From Pirellulales bacterium (GTDB lineage Bacteria > Planctomycetota > Planctomycetia > Pirellulales > JAICIG01), in the NCBI GenBank assembly GCA_035533075.1, contig DATLUO010000221.1, forward strand, positions 1-64,000: a stretch of DNA of 64,000 nt, read 5' to 3'. Both the position numbers and the translations under genes were made by a program. Under the pieces are notes generated by a model that saw only the letters and a program-made list of their open reading frames with translations, was not told the origin of the DNA and searched no databases. Shown piece by piece: positions 1 to 8,352 of this stretch; position 1 is the stretch's first letter; every line of letters begins with the position of its first letter.

Positions 1-152
1 AATTTATCAGCCACGCGGGCTGACCAAGCCGACGCGAGCTCTGTCTCGCGAATTACGGCTCAACGACTGCTGTTTTGCCGCCGCACCCAACGCGACGGCC
101 GGCTCGAACTATGTCCGGAAACCGCGAAACTTGAACTAAGACCGAAACCCAA
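1..152. other. Window edge, no assignable gene
   Basis: One plus-strand frame is open from the edge to a TAA at 137-139, 13 bp before the ABC ATPase start. That spacing would fit the tail of an upstream operon partner such as a permease. The roughly 45 translated residues are not hydrophobic and resemble no family I recognise, so I do not call a gene. Confidence 0.3.
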
Positions 153-923
153 ATGTCGAATCCCGACGCCGAACCGTTCATTGCCATCCGTGGTTTGACC
201 AAATCCTATGGCACGCGGCAGGTGCTCGACGGCGTCACGCTTTCCGTCGGCGCGGGCGAGACGCTGGTGGTGCTTGGCCCCAGCGGCAGCGGCAAATCGA
301 CGCTCTTGCGGTGCATCAATGGCCTGGCCCACTGGGACGGCGGCCAGATACGTGTTGGTCCGCACGCGGTCGACGCCGACCAGCCGCGTGCCAACGGCAA
401 GCTGACGTGGCCGCCCATTCGCCGCTTGGTGGGAATGGTATTTCAAGACTTTCAGCTTTTCCCGCATCTCACGGCGATGGAGAACGTCATCGAAGCCCCC
501 GTCCACGTGCTCAAGCTGCCTCGAAGCGAGGCGAATGCCCGTGGAAAAATGCTTCTCGACCGCGTCGGCCTGGCGGACCGCGCCTTGGCTTATCCCGAGC
601 AGCTTTCGGGCGGGCAGAAGCAACGGGTGGCGATTGCCCGTGCCTTGGCCATGCAGCCTCAAGGCTTGCTGTGCGATGAAATCACCAGCGCGCTCGATCC
701 CGAGTTGAAGCACGAGGTGTTGACGGTGCTCGAAGGTCTGAAGCGCGACGGGCTGACGCTGGTGATGGTGACGCACGAAATGGGTTTTGCCCGTCGGGCG
801 GCAGACCGGGTGGTGGTACTGGCCGATGGTCGCCTGATCGAGGAAGGCCCGCCCAGCCAGGTGCTTGACGCCCCGCGCCACGAGCGGACGAAACAGTTAT
901 TGGCCCAACAAATGCCGACCTAA
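153..923 (+). CDS. Polar amino-acid ABC transporter ATP-binding protein (GlnQ/HisP type)
   Basis: This is the 256-aa cytoplasmic ATPase subunit of an importer, probably for polar amino acids. Walker A is GPSGSGKS at residues 42-49. The signature LSGGQKQRVAIARAL lies near 151-165, followed by a Walker B segment ending LLCDEITSALDPE and a switch His in MVTHEMG. Length and motif order fit the GlnQ/HisP/ArtP group exactly. Walker B ends in DE as required for hydrolysis, although the more usual DEPTSALD is DEITSALD here. The permease and binding protein should lie upstream, outside the window. The gene converges with the minus-strand operon that ends at 1036. Substrate is inferred from subfamily resemblance only. 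Confidence 0.9.
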   Translation: MSNPDAEPFIAIRGLTKSYGTRQVLDGVTLSVGAGETLVVLGPSGSGKSTLLRCINGLAHWDGGQIRVGPHAVDADQPRANGKLTWPPIRRLVGMVFQDFQLFPHLTAMENVIEAPVHVLKLPRSEANARGKMLLDRVGLADRALAYPEQLSGGQKQRVAIARALAMQPQGLLCDEITSALDPELKHEVLTVLEGLKRDGLTLVMVTHEMGFARRAADRVVVLADGRLIEEGPPSQVLDAPRHERTKQLLAQQMPT

Positions 924-1035
924 TCTGCACCACCGTATCATTTCGGAATTGAAAACGCGGCGCTGGCCGAGGCCCGGAAAGGTGTTCAAAGCGGCGAGCC
1001 ACGCTACCGCGGGCGGCCGTGACGCCGGTTGCCTG

Positions 1036-1521
1036 TTATGCGCTCGCCGCTTTCCAGCACACGACACTTCGGCCCCCTAGGCGCTCGTAGGCCAGCCGGA
1101 AAAGGCGAATCGACTTGCGCACCGGACGTGGCTGCATGGGATCGTGATACCAAATCGACGCTTTGCTGACGCGAGTCGGAATAACCGTATGGATTCTTGC
1201 GTTTCGCAACGAATGCCGATCGCGCGCGGCGGGGGTCAACTCGAAGACGGCGCGATCGATGTATGCGATCGGCAGTTTTCCATCGGCCAATAATTGCCCT
1301 AGCTGATTGACATTCGGTTCCTGGATCTCCGCCGCCAGTCCGAATTGCCGCGCAAGTCGCTCAAGTTCGCCGATGTCCGTACCATCCACTTCCATGCGAG
1401 CCTCGTCCTCCAGATCGCGTTCCGCCACCACCGTGCCGCATGCAGCCAGCACCATGCGAAGGCAAGCCAACGCGCAAGTGTTACGGTTCTCCTGCTTGAA
1501 AAGTGGAAGCTTGATACTCAT
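1036..1521 (-). CDS. Peptidase C39-like protein
   Basis: A 161-aa stand-alone protein resembling the C39-like (bacteriocin-processing, papain-fold) peptidase domain. The N-terminal QENRNTCALACLRMVLA carries the expected nucleophile Cys with the preceding Gln (oxyanion) position. A later IHTVI provides a candidate His, and WYHDP a candidate Asp. No signal peptide and no attached ABC transporter domains are visible, so it is unlikely to be a conventional leader-peptide-processing exporter. The start codon (ATG at 1519-1521) lies inside the preceding gene, giving a 41-bp overlap that implies translational coupling to the small basic protein. Substrate is unknown; immunity, toxin or housekeeping roles are all possible. 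Confidence 0.65.
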   Translation of the reverse strand: MSIKLPLFKQENRNTCALACLRMVLAACGTVVAERDLEDEARMEVDGTDIGELERLARQFGLAAEIQEPNVNQLGQLLADGKLPIAYIDRAVFELTPAARDRHSLRNARIHTVIPTRVSKASIWYHDPMQPRPVRKSIRLFRLAYERLGGRSVVCWKAASA

Positions 1522-1876
1522 CCCACTGGCGCTTTCCTTCTGGATCGGCGGCGATTTGCCGCGCTCGCTCCTGCATTGTTTTCAGGTCGGTCAACTCCGT
1601 GATCCGCTCTCCGTCGACCGCGAGATCGCCCAAGTATCCCTCGAACCCCGTCGGATAACGAAGATTCACGGCCACAATCCAGCGACGGCAGCCGTCATCC
1701 GACTTCTCCTCCCGAATCCCGGCAACGGTCCACAGCATCGGGCGCTTCGCCTCGAACAACAAGTAGATTTGCGCTCTTTTGAGAATCGCCTCTTCTTCCA
1801 GGTCGACGGGCGGGATCTTTTTCCTGGCCGCCGTCTTCCGGGCCCTCGCTGGGACCGCTTTTTTGTGACTTTTCAT
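1481..1876 (-). CDS. Small basic-tailed hypothetical protein upstream of the C39-like peptidase
   Basis: A 131-aa protein. The ATG at 1874-1876 is preceded by a strong GGAGGTG ribosome-binding site, which decides this start over a much longer open frame that only shadows the dehydrogenase. The first 20 residues are rich in Lys and Arg. The rest is a mixed alpha/beta sequence with a WIVAVNLRYPTGFEGYLGDL segment and an acidic-basic helical tail. I do not recognise a family. It follows the dehydrogenase by 17 bp and overlaps the C39-like gene by 41 bp, so the two small genes look like one module; it could be a substrate or partner of the peptidase. Confidence 0.6.
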   Translation of the reverse strand: MKSHKKAVPARARKTAARKKIPPVDLEEEAILKRAQIYLLFEAKRPMLWTVAGIREEKSDDGCRRWIVAVNLRYPTGFEGYLGDLAVDGERITELTDLKTMQERARQIAADPEGKRQWDEYQASTFQAGEP

Positions 1877-1893
1877 GACAACACCTCCACCGG

Positions 1894-2898
1894 CTAGTTG
1901 ACCACGTTCCGCAACGGCAGACCGACGAGTGCCCGGCGGCAGGCTTCGGCGCCCTTGATGCGCATGTCGAGCAGACCCTCCTCGCTGTAGAAAGCCGTGT
2001 GCGGGTTGAGGATCACGCGGTGATGGGCCGGATGATCGGGGTTTCGCCAGGCCACGATCAGCGGGTCGTGGTCGGCGGGCGGCTCGAAGGGCAACACGTC
2101 GAGCGCCGCGCCGGCCAGCTTGCCCGAAGCGACGGCGGCCGGAATGGCCGCGGTATCGACCACCGCGCCCCGCGACGTGTTCACCAGGTAAGAGCCGTCG
2201 GCCATCTTCTCCAGCGTTTCGGCGCGCATCAGGTGGCGGGTTTCGTCGGTCAGCGGACAGTGCAGGCTGACGACATGGGCCTGGGCCAGCAGCTCGTCGA
2301 GCGATTCGACGCGGCGGACGCCGAGCGACTTGTCGCGGCCGTCGGGCGCAAACGGATCGTAGTAAACGACGTCCATACCCAGCGCCTTTCCCCGCAGCGC
2401 CGCCGCCGATCCGATCCGCCCCAGGCCGACGATGCCCAATACGCGCCCGCGCAATCGCCGCAGCGGCGCCGCATGACGATAGCTCCAGTCGATCTTTCCC
2501 TGCCGCAACTGCGAGTTCAACAGCGAGATGCCGCGGGTCATCGACAACATCAGGCCGATCGCCGAATCGGCCACTTCCTCGGTGCCATAGTCGGGCACGT
2601 TCGCCACCGGAATCCCGCGCTGGCGGGCGAACTTCCAGTCGACGTTGTCGAAGCCCACGCCGCAGCGCACGATGAGCTTGCACCGCGTGAGCCGCTCGAT
2701 CGACCGGGCGGTGAACTTCAAGCAGTGATAGATCATCACCGCGTCGGCGTCTTCGACGCGGCCGACGAGCTGCTCCTCGTGGTCGGCGCGGAGCACCTCG
2801 ACGCGGGCCAACTCGCCCAAGACGCTTTGTTCCGTTTCGGGCGGATGGGTGAGGAAATCGGTGATGACGACTTTGTTCGGGCGGTTGGATGTGGTCAT
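1894..2898 (-). CDS. C-terminal-binding-protein-like D-2-hydroxyacid dehydrogenase
   Basis: A 334-aa NAD(H)-dependent oxidoreductase acting on 2-hydroxyacids. The Rossmann dinucleotide motif is GIVGLGRIGSAAA near residue 155. The catalytic Arg is in NTSRGAVVD, the catalytic Glu in LDVLPFEPP, and the catalytic His in NPHTAFYSEEG, which is the CtBP-type arrangement (PHTAxYSE). Full length for the family. It starts 8 bp after the stop of the TIM-barrel gene (2907), so the two are co-transcribed and may act in one sugar-acid pathway. The exact substrate cannot be told from sequence. Confidence 0.88.
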   Translation of the reverse strand: MTTSNRPNKVVITDFLTHPPETEQSVLGELARVEVLRADHEEQLVGRVEDADAVMIYHCLKFTARSIERLTRCKLIVRCGVGFDNVDWKFARQRGIPVANVPDYGTEEVADSAIGLMLSMTRGISLLNSQLRQGKIDWSYRHAAPLRRLRGRVLGIVGLGRIGSAAALRGKALGMDVVYYDPFAPDGRDKSLGVRRVESLDELLAQAHVVSLHCPLTDETRHLMRAETLEKMADGSYLVNTSRGAVVDTAAIPAAVASGKLAGAALDVLPFEPPADHDPLIVAWRNPDHPAHHRVILNPHTAFYSEEGLLDMRIKGAEACRRALVGLPLRNVVN

Positions 2899-2906
2899 GG
2901 CGGCAA

Positions 2907-3956
2907 CTACACCTTCCTCGCCAACATGCGATCGAGCGCGTCGGACGTTTGATAGACGAGCGCTTCGGGGTAATGCTCAAAGGGATGGAAATACTCGAAG
3001 GTCAGGTATCCGTCGTAGCCCACCTTGTCGAGCGCCTCGATCACGGCCGGCCAATTGGTGGTGCCGTCGAGCAGCGTGCGGAAGGTGCTCAAGTTGAACT
3101 CGTGCGTCCGCTTGTCCCACTCCTTGAAATGAATGTTCTTGATCCGCTCGCCCAGAATCGGAATCCAATGTTCGGGGAACTGATACTGCATGATGTTGCC
3201 CGTGTCGAAGTGGACCCGCACGTGTGGGCTTCGAAAGCTGTCGACAAACTCGACCATCTCCTGCGGGCTGAACAGAAAGGCGTTGGCGAAGATGTTTTCC
3301 AGGTTGAGCGTGACACCCGCTTTCTCGGCTTCGGGCACGAGCTGACGAATCGCCTCGCGTGCCCGGCGGTCGCAAACGTCGTTGGGCACCGGTTCGGTCC
3401 CTTCGACCCACGGAATGTAGACCGCGCCGGGCACGACCAACAAGTTATCGGTGCCCAAGCGTTCGGCCGCCGCGATCATCTGCCGGGCAAGCTGGAGTCC
3501 TTTCTTTCGCCGCTGGGCGTCGTTGGAGGTGAGCGAGTAAGGCCAATAGAGGAACGAGCAGACGCCGCTGATGGCGATGCCGGTCTTGTCGGCCAGGTGG
3601 CGGATGCGGTCGATTTCTTCGGGACCCGACTCGGCCGAGAATTCACCCTGCAAGGCAAAATTGATCTCGACTCCATCGAAGCCCGCGTCTTTGGCCAACT
3701 GGAAACAGTCGGCCAGCGTCATCTTCTGGGGGTAGGGGAAGGCCCAGAGATTGATCGACTTTTTCATCGCGTAGCGCTTGCCCGGCCTGTTGACGGGTTG
3801 GCTTTCGGCCTTGGCGTCGCGCTCTTCGCCCTGGGCCAGCCCTTGGGCCGCCAGAAACGCGCTGCCGAAGGCGGCCGTGTAGGCCAACAGCTCGCGGCGA
3901 TCGAGCGGGCCGGCGCCGGAGGAAGACCGAAGTGGCTTGGTGGTTTGGTCGGCCAT
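2907..3956 (-). CDS. Secreted TIM-barrel sugar isomerase/epimerase (hydroxypyruvate-isomerase-like, AP endonuclease family 2 fold)
   Basis: A 349-aa protein. The start is set at ATG 3954-3956 because AGGAG lies just upstream; an earlier in-frame ATG has no such site. A twin-arginine-like signal, DRRELLAYTAAFGSAFLAAQ, lies near residues 19-38 and suggests Tat export. The mature part is a xylose-isomerase-like barrel beginning at KKSINLWAFPYPQKMTLAD, with GFDGVEINF, a metal-ligand Glu in LNLENIFAN, VRVHFDTGN and a C-terminal YLTFEYFHP. The family isomerises or epimerises sugars and keto-acids with a divalent metal. It heads a four-gene minus-strand operon. Confidence 0.82.
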   Translation of the reverse strand: MADQTTKPLRSSSGAGPLDRRELLAYTAAFGSAFLAAQGLAQGEERDAKAESQPVNRPGKRYAMKKSINLWAFPYPQKMTLADCFQLAKDAGFDGVEINFALQGEFSAESGPEEIDRIRHLADKTGIAISGVCSFLYWPYSLTSNDAQRRKKGLQLARQMIAAAERLGTDNLLVVPGAVYIPWVEGTEPVPNDVCDRRAREAIRQLVPEAEKAGVTLNLENIFANAFLFSPQEMVEFVDSFRSPHVRVHFDTGNIMQYQFPEHWIPILGERIKNIHFKEWDKRTHEFNLSTFRTLLDGTTNWPAVIEALDKVGYDGYLTFEYFHPFEHYPEALVYQTSDALDRMLARKV

Positions 3957-4132
3957 GGTGAGATGCTCCTGGAGGATTAGGCGTCGGGTTGCCGGCATCG
4001 GGCGTCAGGTTGCATGTGCGTTCAGCGCACCGCTGACGCGCGTCGCGCCGGACGCCTCATTCTGCAATGTCGGCCGGCTGCTGACAACCGTAGTGCCCGT
4101 CGCAAGCAGCGCCGCAACACGGACATCCGCCC

Positions 4133-4717
4133 TCATTTCCGCTCGTAGGTGCCGATCAGCACGCCTTCGGCCAGCAGGTGCCCTTTCATCGCATCGAGCA
4201 GTTCCTGCTTGGTCGCCTTGGCGTGGAGCGAAAGCGGCGCATCGAGCGCGTAGAGTCGGAAGTGGTAGTGGTGCGGGCCGTGGCCCTTCGGCGGCGCCGG
4301 ACCACGATAGCCGACCGTGCGGCCCGTTTTCCAGGTGTTCATTCCCTGTCGGGCGCCGGCCGGCGCCTTCAACTCCGCGTCGGGCGGCACCGCTTCGGGC
4401 AAATGAGTCGCGTCCGCCGGAATCTTGTAGAGCACCCAGTGGACCCACGGCTCGGCGGTGGGAGCGTCCGGATCGTCGCAGATCAGGGCCAGCTCTTTCG
4501 TGCCTTCGGGCACCTTCTGCCAGCTCAGGGGAGGCGAAACATCTTGCCCGTCTTCGGTACACTTTTTGGGAATCGGCGCCCCTGCTTTGAATGCCTCGCT
4601 ACTGACGGTGAGAGACATGCGTCCTCCTTTCTGCGGCGCGCCGTAGCACGCCAGCGCCATGCTGCCAACAACGAACATTGCCAATAAAACCGAGTTGTAC
4701 CGTTTAGCTGTGGGCAT
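4133..4717 (-). CDS. YbhB/YbcL-family PEBP-like protein, secreted
   Basis: A 194-aa phosphatidylethanolamine-binding-protein-like (Raf kinase inhibitor-like) protein. An N-terminal hydrophobic stretch, SVLLAMFVVGSMALACYG, looks like a signal peptide, possibly with a lipobox-like Cys. The ligand-pocket motif CDDPDAP and the second motif PHHYHFRLYAL are both present. I choose ATG 4715-4717 with a GCGAGG site upstream rather than the TTG two codons earlier. It begins 12 bp after the pepF stop, so it is probably the second gene of a pepF operon. The bacterial family has no firmly established physiological role. Confidence 0.85.
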   Translation of the reverse strand: MPTAKRYNSVLLAMFVVGSMALACYGAPQKGGRMSLTVSSEAFKAGAPIPKKCTEDGQDVSPPLSWQKVPEGTKELALICDDPDAPTAEPWVHWVLYKIPADATHLPEAVPPDAELKAPAGARQGMNTWKTGRTVGYRGPAPPKGHGPHHYHFRLYALDAPLSLHAKATKQELLDAMKGHLLAEGVLIGTYERK

Positions 4718-4729
4718 CGTCAAACCTCG

Positions 4730-6532
4730 CTACAAAAGTTGTTCCAACTGTTCCACAAGATCGCCAAAGTGCGCCAGCGCCGTGTCGACCGGTCCGGGCT
4801 GCTCCATGTCAACCCCGGCGTCGCGCAACAGGTCGAGCGGGTCTTTCGAGCAACCGCCTTGCAGGAAGCGGAGATATTGCTCGACCTCGCGCTTTCCGCC
4901 CGAGGTCACCCGCTCGGCCAGCGCGATCGCCGCCGACATGCCCGTGGCATATTTGTAAACGTAAAACGCCCGGTAAAAGTGCGGGATGCGAAAACACTCC
5001 AGCGACAGCTCGTCGTCGAGAGCGAAATCCGGGCCAAAGTAAGCTTCCAGCAACTCGCGGTACAGTTGCTTGGCGCGATCGACGGTGAGCGGTTCGTGCT
5101 GCTCGACCAGCTCGTGCGTGATTTTCTCGAACTCGGCGAACATCGTCTGCCGCACGATCGTGGCGCGGATCGAGTCGATCTCGCGGTTGATGAGGTACGC
5201 CCGCTGGCGATCGTGTTTGGCCTCGGCCATCAAGTGCTTGCTCAAAAGCTGTTCGTTGAAGGTGCTCGCCACCTCGGCCACGAAGATGGTGTAGTTGTAG
5301 TAGTGATACGGCTGGTGCCGGGCGGAGTAAAACGAATGCATCGAGTGGCCGGCTTCGTGGGCCAGCGTGAACACGTGGTCGAGCACGTCGGGCTGATAGT
5401 TCATCAAGATATACGGATCGCCGTCGAAGGAGCCGGAACTGAAGGCGCCGCTCTGCTTGCCCTGGTTTTCGTAGCGATCGCACCACCGCCCCACGAGGCC
5501 GGCTTTCAGCACGCCGCGATAGTCGTCGCCCAGCGGCGCCAGCGACTCGATCACCGTGTGGCAGGCATGGTTCCAGGTGTGCCGCGTTTCCAGATCGCTG
5601 AGAATGGGTACATAAGTGTCGTAATGATGGATGTCGCGCAGCTTCATCTTGCGCCGCCGCAGCTCGTAGTAACGATACAGTGAGGGCAGGTGCTTGCGGA
5701 CGGAGGCGATCAGATTGTCGTAGACCGCCGTCGGGACATTGTCGGGAAAGAGTGCCGCTTCCAGAGCGCTGGCGAAATTGCGGGCATGCGCGTGGAACAC
5801 ATCGCGTTGAATCGAGCCTTGCAGCGTGGCGGCCAGCGTGTTCTCGTGGGCCGAAAACTGCTGATAGTATTGTTTGAACGCTCGTTGCCGCACGCCGCGG
5901 TCGGGCGAGTGAAGCAGGGCCGAAAACGAAGCGTGGCTCAACTCGACCCGTTCGCCGCGCTCGTTTTCCACAAACCCGAATTTGAGGTCGGCGTTGTTCA
6001 ACTGGCGAAACACCAGGCCGGCCGTGCCCGACACCTCGCTTTGCATGGCCAGCAGTTTCTCTTCGCGGTCGGAGAGCGTGTGCGGCCGGTCGCGCAGCAG
6101 TCGTTCCAGCAGCAGTCGATAGGTTACCAACTCTTTGGCCGCCAGAAACTTCTTGATCTTCGCGGGTGGGACCGCCAGAATCTCCGGGCGAATGTAACTG
6201 GCTTCTTGACCGGCACGGCTGGCCGCATTGCGGTAGCGACCGAGCATCCGCTGATAGGTGCTGTTCGAGGTGTCCTCGGCGCTCTTCAGGAAGGCATAGG
6301 TGCCGAGTCTCTCGCCCGCCCGGTCGAAATCGGAATCGAATTTCAGGCAGGCCGCCAGCGCCTTGGGCGATTCGCCCAGCTTGCCGCGATGTCGGGCAAA
6401 TCCGGCAAGTTGCTTTTCCCATTTCGTGAAGGCCGCTTCCCAAGCGTCGTCGTCGGTGAACAGGCTGGAGAGATCCCAGGTGTCGGGTGTTTTGACCTGG
6501 CTGCGGCGAGGAAGCGATTTGACTTTAGGCAT
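4730..6532 (-). CDS. pepF: Oligoendopeptidase F (M3 family)
   Basis: A 600-aa cytoplasmic zinc metallopeptidase that degrades short peptides. The zinc-binding HEAGH motif is near residues 389-393 within LAHEAGHSMHSFYS, and the downstream substrate-binding region FRIPHFYRAFYVYKYATGMS is typical of the C-terminal M3 fold. The start is ATG 6530-6532 (MPKVKSLPRR), giving the family's usual length. The open frame continues upstream to 6706, but the extra 58 codons translate an intergenic repeat and are not credible protein. All catalytic residues are present. Downstream it is followed closely by the PEBP-like gene. Confidence 0.93.
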   Translation of the reverse strand: MPKVKSLPRRSQVKTPDTWDLSSLFTDDDAWEAAFTKWEKQLAGFARHRGKLGESPKALAACLKFDSDFDRAGERLGTYAFLKSAEDTSNSTYQRMLGRYRNAASRAGQEASYIRPEILAVPPAKIKKFLAAKELVTYRLLLERLLRDRPHTLSDREEKLLAMQSEVSGTAGLVFRQLNNADLKFGFVENERGERVELSHASFSALLHSPDRGVRQRAFKQYYQQFSAHENTLAATLQGSIQRDVFHAHARNFASALEAALFPDNVPTAVYDNLIASVRKHLPSLYRYYELRRRKMKLRDIHHYDTYVPILSDLETRHTWNHACHTVIESLAPLGDDYRGVLKAGLVGRWCDRYENQGKQSGAFSSGSFDGDPYILMNYQPDVLDHVFTLAHEAGHSMHSFYSARHQPYHYYNYTIFVAEVASTFNEQLLSKHLMAEAKHDRQRAYLINREIDSIRATIVRQTMFAEFEKITHELVEQHEPLTVDRAKQLYRELLEAYFGPDFALDDELSLECFRIPHFYRAFYVYKYATGMSAAIALAERVTSGGKREVEQYLRFLQGGCSKDPLDLLRDAGVDMEQPGPVDTALAHFGDLVEQLEQLL

Positions 6533-6539
6533 CAGGTAG

Positions 6540-6564
6540 GGTTCGGGGTTCGGGGTTCGGGGTT
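6540..6564. repeat. GGGTTC-rich tandem microrepeat
   Basis: Tandem copies of ggttcgg sit immediately upstream of the pepF start. A related ggttcagg string occurs within the kinase gene near 16440-16480. The same class of short tandem motif therefore appears both between and inside genes. Confidence 0.7.
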
Positions 6565-6586
6565 CAGGACTGGGGATTTTGAAAGC

Positions 6587-6633
6587 GTAGGGTGGGACCA
6601 GCGAGCTTGCGAGCGCCGGCCCACCGTGACGGA
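6587..6633. repeat. Dispersed palindromic repeat, family A (half-copy)
   Basis: The core, read on this strand, is gtgggaccagcgagcttgcg followed by agcgccggccca. The same core in the opposite orientation lies at 54948-54980 and 61921-61960, and shorter pieces at 14937-14957 and 39172-39197. All copies are between genes. The copy at 54859-54980 is a full inverted-repeat element, so this is a half-copy of a MITE-like sequence. Confidence 0.8.
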
Positions 6634-6687
6634 CTAAGATGACAAATCGGTGATGGAAGCGAAAGGAGGCGGCCCAGCCCACAAACG

Positions 6688-7206
6688 TCATACCGCGTTG
6701 CACCACATGAGCAGGCGCAGGGCCAGATTTGCGTAGACCGCGGCCGCGGAGTCGTCGGCCATAATTCCCAACCCGTCGGGCAGCCGCTCAAACTGCCGAG
6801 CCGGAGGAGGCTTGGTGATGTCGAACAGGCGGTGCAGCACAAAGCCGGCTGCGGCAATTCTCCAGTTGTTCATGTCGATGAGGAAAAACACAATCGGCAG
6901 GCTGGCGATCTCGTCCAGCACAATCGAGCCGGGGTCCTTCAGCCCGCCCATATATCGAGCGGCCCGCGTACAAATCGGAATGCCGGCCAGGAAGATGACG
7001 ACAATCGACGCGGCTTGAATGGCCGGCGAAAAGTGTTGCAGGCCCCACGTCAACGGAATTCCCCACACTGCTCCGACGGTGCCCGGAACGATGGGAAAAA
7101 ACCCCGCGCCCAGACCCGTCGCGCAAACCATTGCCAGTCTGCCGATTGCCTTGGGCGAACGATCGAATGCCGTGTCATTTTCGTTTGGCGGAGCTGATTC
7201 AGTCAT
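6688..7206 (-). CDS. pgpA: Phosphatidylglycerophosphatase A
   Basis: A 172-aa inner-membrane enzyme that dephosphorylates phosphatidylglycerol phosphate to phosphatidylglycerol. Family signatures are ATGLGAGFFPIVPGTVG, DPGSIVLDEIASLP and the C-terminal FDITKPPPARQFERLP followed by GLGIMADD. Several hydrophobic segments between these motifs fit the family's membrane topology. Start ATG at 7204-7206; an upstream extension in the same frame is unlikely to be translated. The length matches known PgpA. It precedes pepF on the same strand, separated by about 155 bp containing repeats. Confidence 0.93.
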   Translation of the reverse strand: MTESAPPNENDTAFDRSPKAIGRLAMVCATGLGAGFFPIVPGTVGAVWGIPLTWGLQHFSPAIQAASIVVIFLAGIPICTRAARYMGGLKDPGSIVLDEIASLPIVFFLIDMNNWRIAAAGFVLHRLFDITKPPPARQFERLPDGLGIMADDSAAAVYANLALRLLMWCNAV

Positions 7207-7267
7207 CACGTCGATCGTTCGCGGATGAGTCGGTTTATCCAAGGTTTTTCGCCAGCCTCCCCCGAAA

Positions 7268-8083
7268 TTACCCGCCCCGTCCCTGTCGCGTGCGCTGCAG
7301 TACTCCCTTCGCCCATTCCTCCTTATCGGCACGCAACGGCGGCACCAGGGCGTCTGCCTGATAGTTCACTTCGCGGGCGTAGGGTCCCGCGTCGTAGCAG
7401 TGGTCAAGCACCGCTTGCAAATCGATGATCACGGCCGGATCACCCGGTAGCAAGGGAATGGCAATCTGGGGCAGCCGTTCGTCAAGCTGAATCGGATAAA
7501 CGAAGTAGTCTTCGAGGTTGTCGAAGTGATGCACACAGACGTGGTAGTCGAAGGGGCCAACCTCCGCTAGGACGCATTGGCACGGCACGGCCGTGCTGTG
7601 CTCGCCGCCACGCAGGAGATCGATTTCGACCAGATGCACTTTGCTGCCCAATATCTCCCTCTGCTTGCGCAAGTAAAGCTCGCGGCCATGCTCGCCCGGC
7701 GTTTTGTTGGTCAGGCTCAGAATCTCGATGCTGGTGACCAGTCGCTTGTCGCTCCCCTGTCGAACATAGACCTCCAGGAAAGTTTCCCGGCGTTCATCAT
7801 GCGGCACGCGCACCACCTTGGCCTTGACGGCGGCAATGGCCACGCCTCCTGACAAATGCTCGACGGGAGGGGATCCTCCTCGCGAGCGCTGCACCTGGAC
7901 GTCCGGGCCGATGTAACGCTGTGACACTTCGATCCAGGTACGCCGGCCGATGACCGCGTAATAAGGCGACGGCAAGCCCACTTGGAGGACTTCGCTGAGG
8001 TGAGTATTTAGCCTATCGTGCAGGTCTGGGAAAATGTCCGGATGTTCCAGGAAGGGATCCATGCCCGGAAAAGGCGAAGACAT
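7268..8083 (-). CDS. DUF4058 family protein
   Basis: A 271-aa protein whose start, MSSPFPGMDPFLEHPDIFPD, is the hallmark of DUF4058, a family common in planctomycetes and cyanobacteria and of unknown function. Other conserved stretches are YVRQGSDKRLVTSIEILSLT and the lysine-containing motif NKTPGEHGRELYLRKQREIL followed by HLVEIDLLRGG. That combination (an E...D-E-x-K-like pattern after a beta strand) resembles a PD-(D/E)XK-like core, but this is inference. There is no signal peptide. It is transcribed divergently from the sulfite reductase gene. Confidence 0.88.
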   Translation of the reverse strand: MSSPFPGMDPFLEHPDIFPDLHDRLNTHLSEVLQVGLPSPYYAVIGRRTWIEVSQRYIGPDVQVQRSRGGSPPVEHLSGGVAIAAVKAKVVRVPHDERRETFLEVYVRQGSDKRLVTSIEILSLTNKTPGEHGRELYLRKQREILGSKVHLVEIDLLRGGEHSTAVPCQCVLAEVGPFDYHVCVHHFDNLEDYFVYPIQLDERLPQIAIPLLPGDPAVIIDLQAVLDHCYDAGPYAREVNYQADALVPPLRADKEEWAKGVLQRTRQGRGG

Positions 8084-8352
8084 TACTGTTCTCCTCTCAA
8101 ATCAAACAGGCAGAGTCCGGGAATCGTTCGTTCTTCATTATATGCTGTCGCCGTCGACCGCCGCACTTTCGCATTCGATGCTCAGTTTATGCCAGAAAAC
8201 GCCGAATTCGCCCACTGCGATAGTGACTTTTCCGGCCTGGCCGGTTATCCTTGTTGACGGGCGCCGTATAATCACGACAATAGTAGTAATGTTAGTCGGC
8301 TTTGTGCCGCACTGCCGCCGCCTACCCCCGTTTCGCCTGATCTGGCCCATTC
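8084..8352. promoter_or_regulatory. Divergent intergenic region between DUF4058 and sulfite reductase
   Basis: This 269-bp gap holds the promoters of both divergent genes. A perfect TATAAT is present at 8267-8272 on the plus strand, about 80 bp before the reductase ATG. No convincing -35 lies 17 bp upstream, and a TTGACG is only 8 bp away. No repeat or small gene seen. Confidence 0.35.

Noticed and set aside
1481-2980. A 499-codon open frame over the dehydrogenase gene
   Set aside because: Most of it is an Arg-rich shadow of the dehydrogenase in another frame. Only the last 131 codons, behind a GGAGGTG site, look like a real protein.
6533-6706. 58-codon N-terminal extension of PepF in the same frame
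   Set aside because: It translates the family A repeat and the ggttcggg tandem repeat; PepF family length and sequence begin at MPKVKSL.
8251-8272. TTGACG ... TATAAT promoter before the sulfite reductase
   Set aside because: The two boxes are only 8 bp apart, far too close for a sigma-70 promoter; only the TATAAT is noted.
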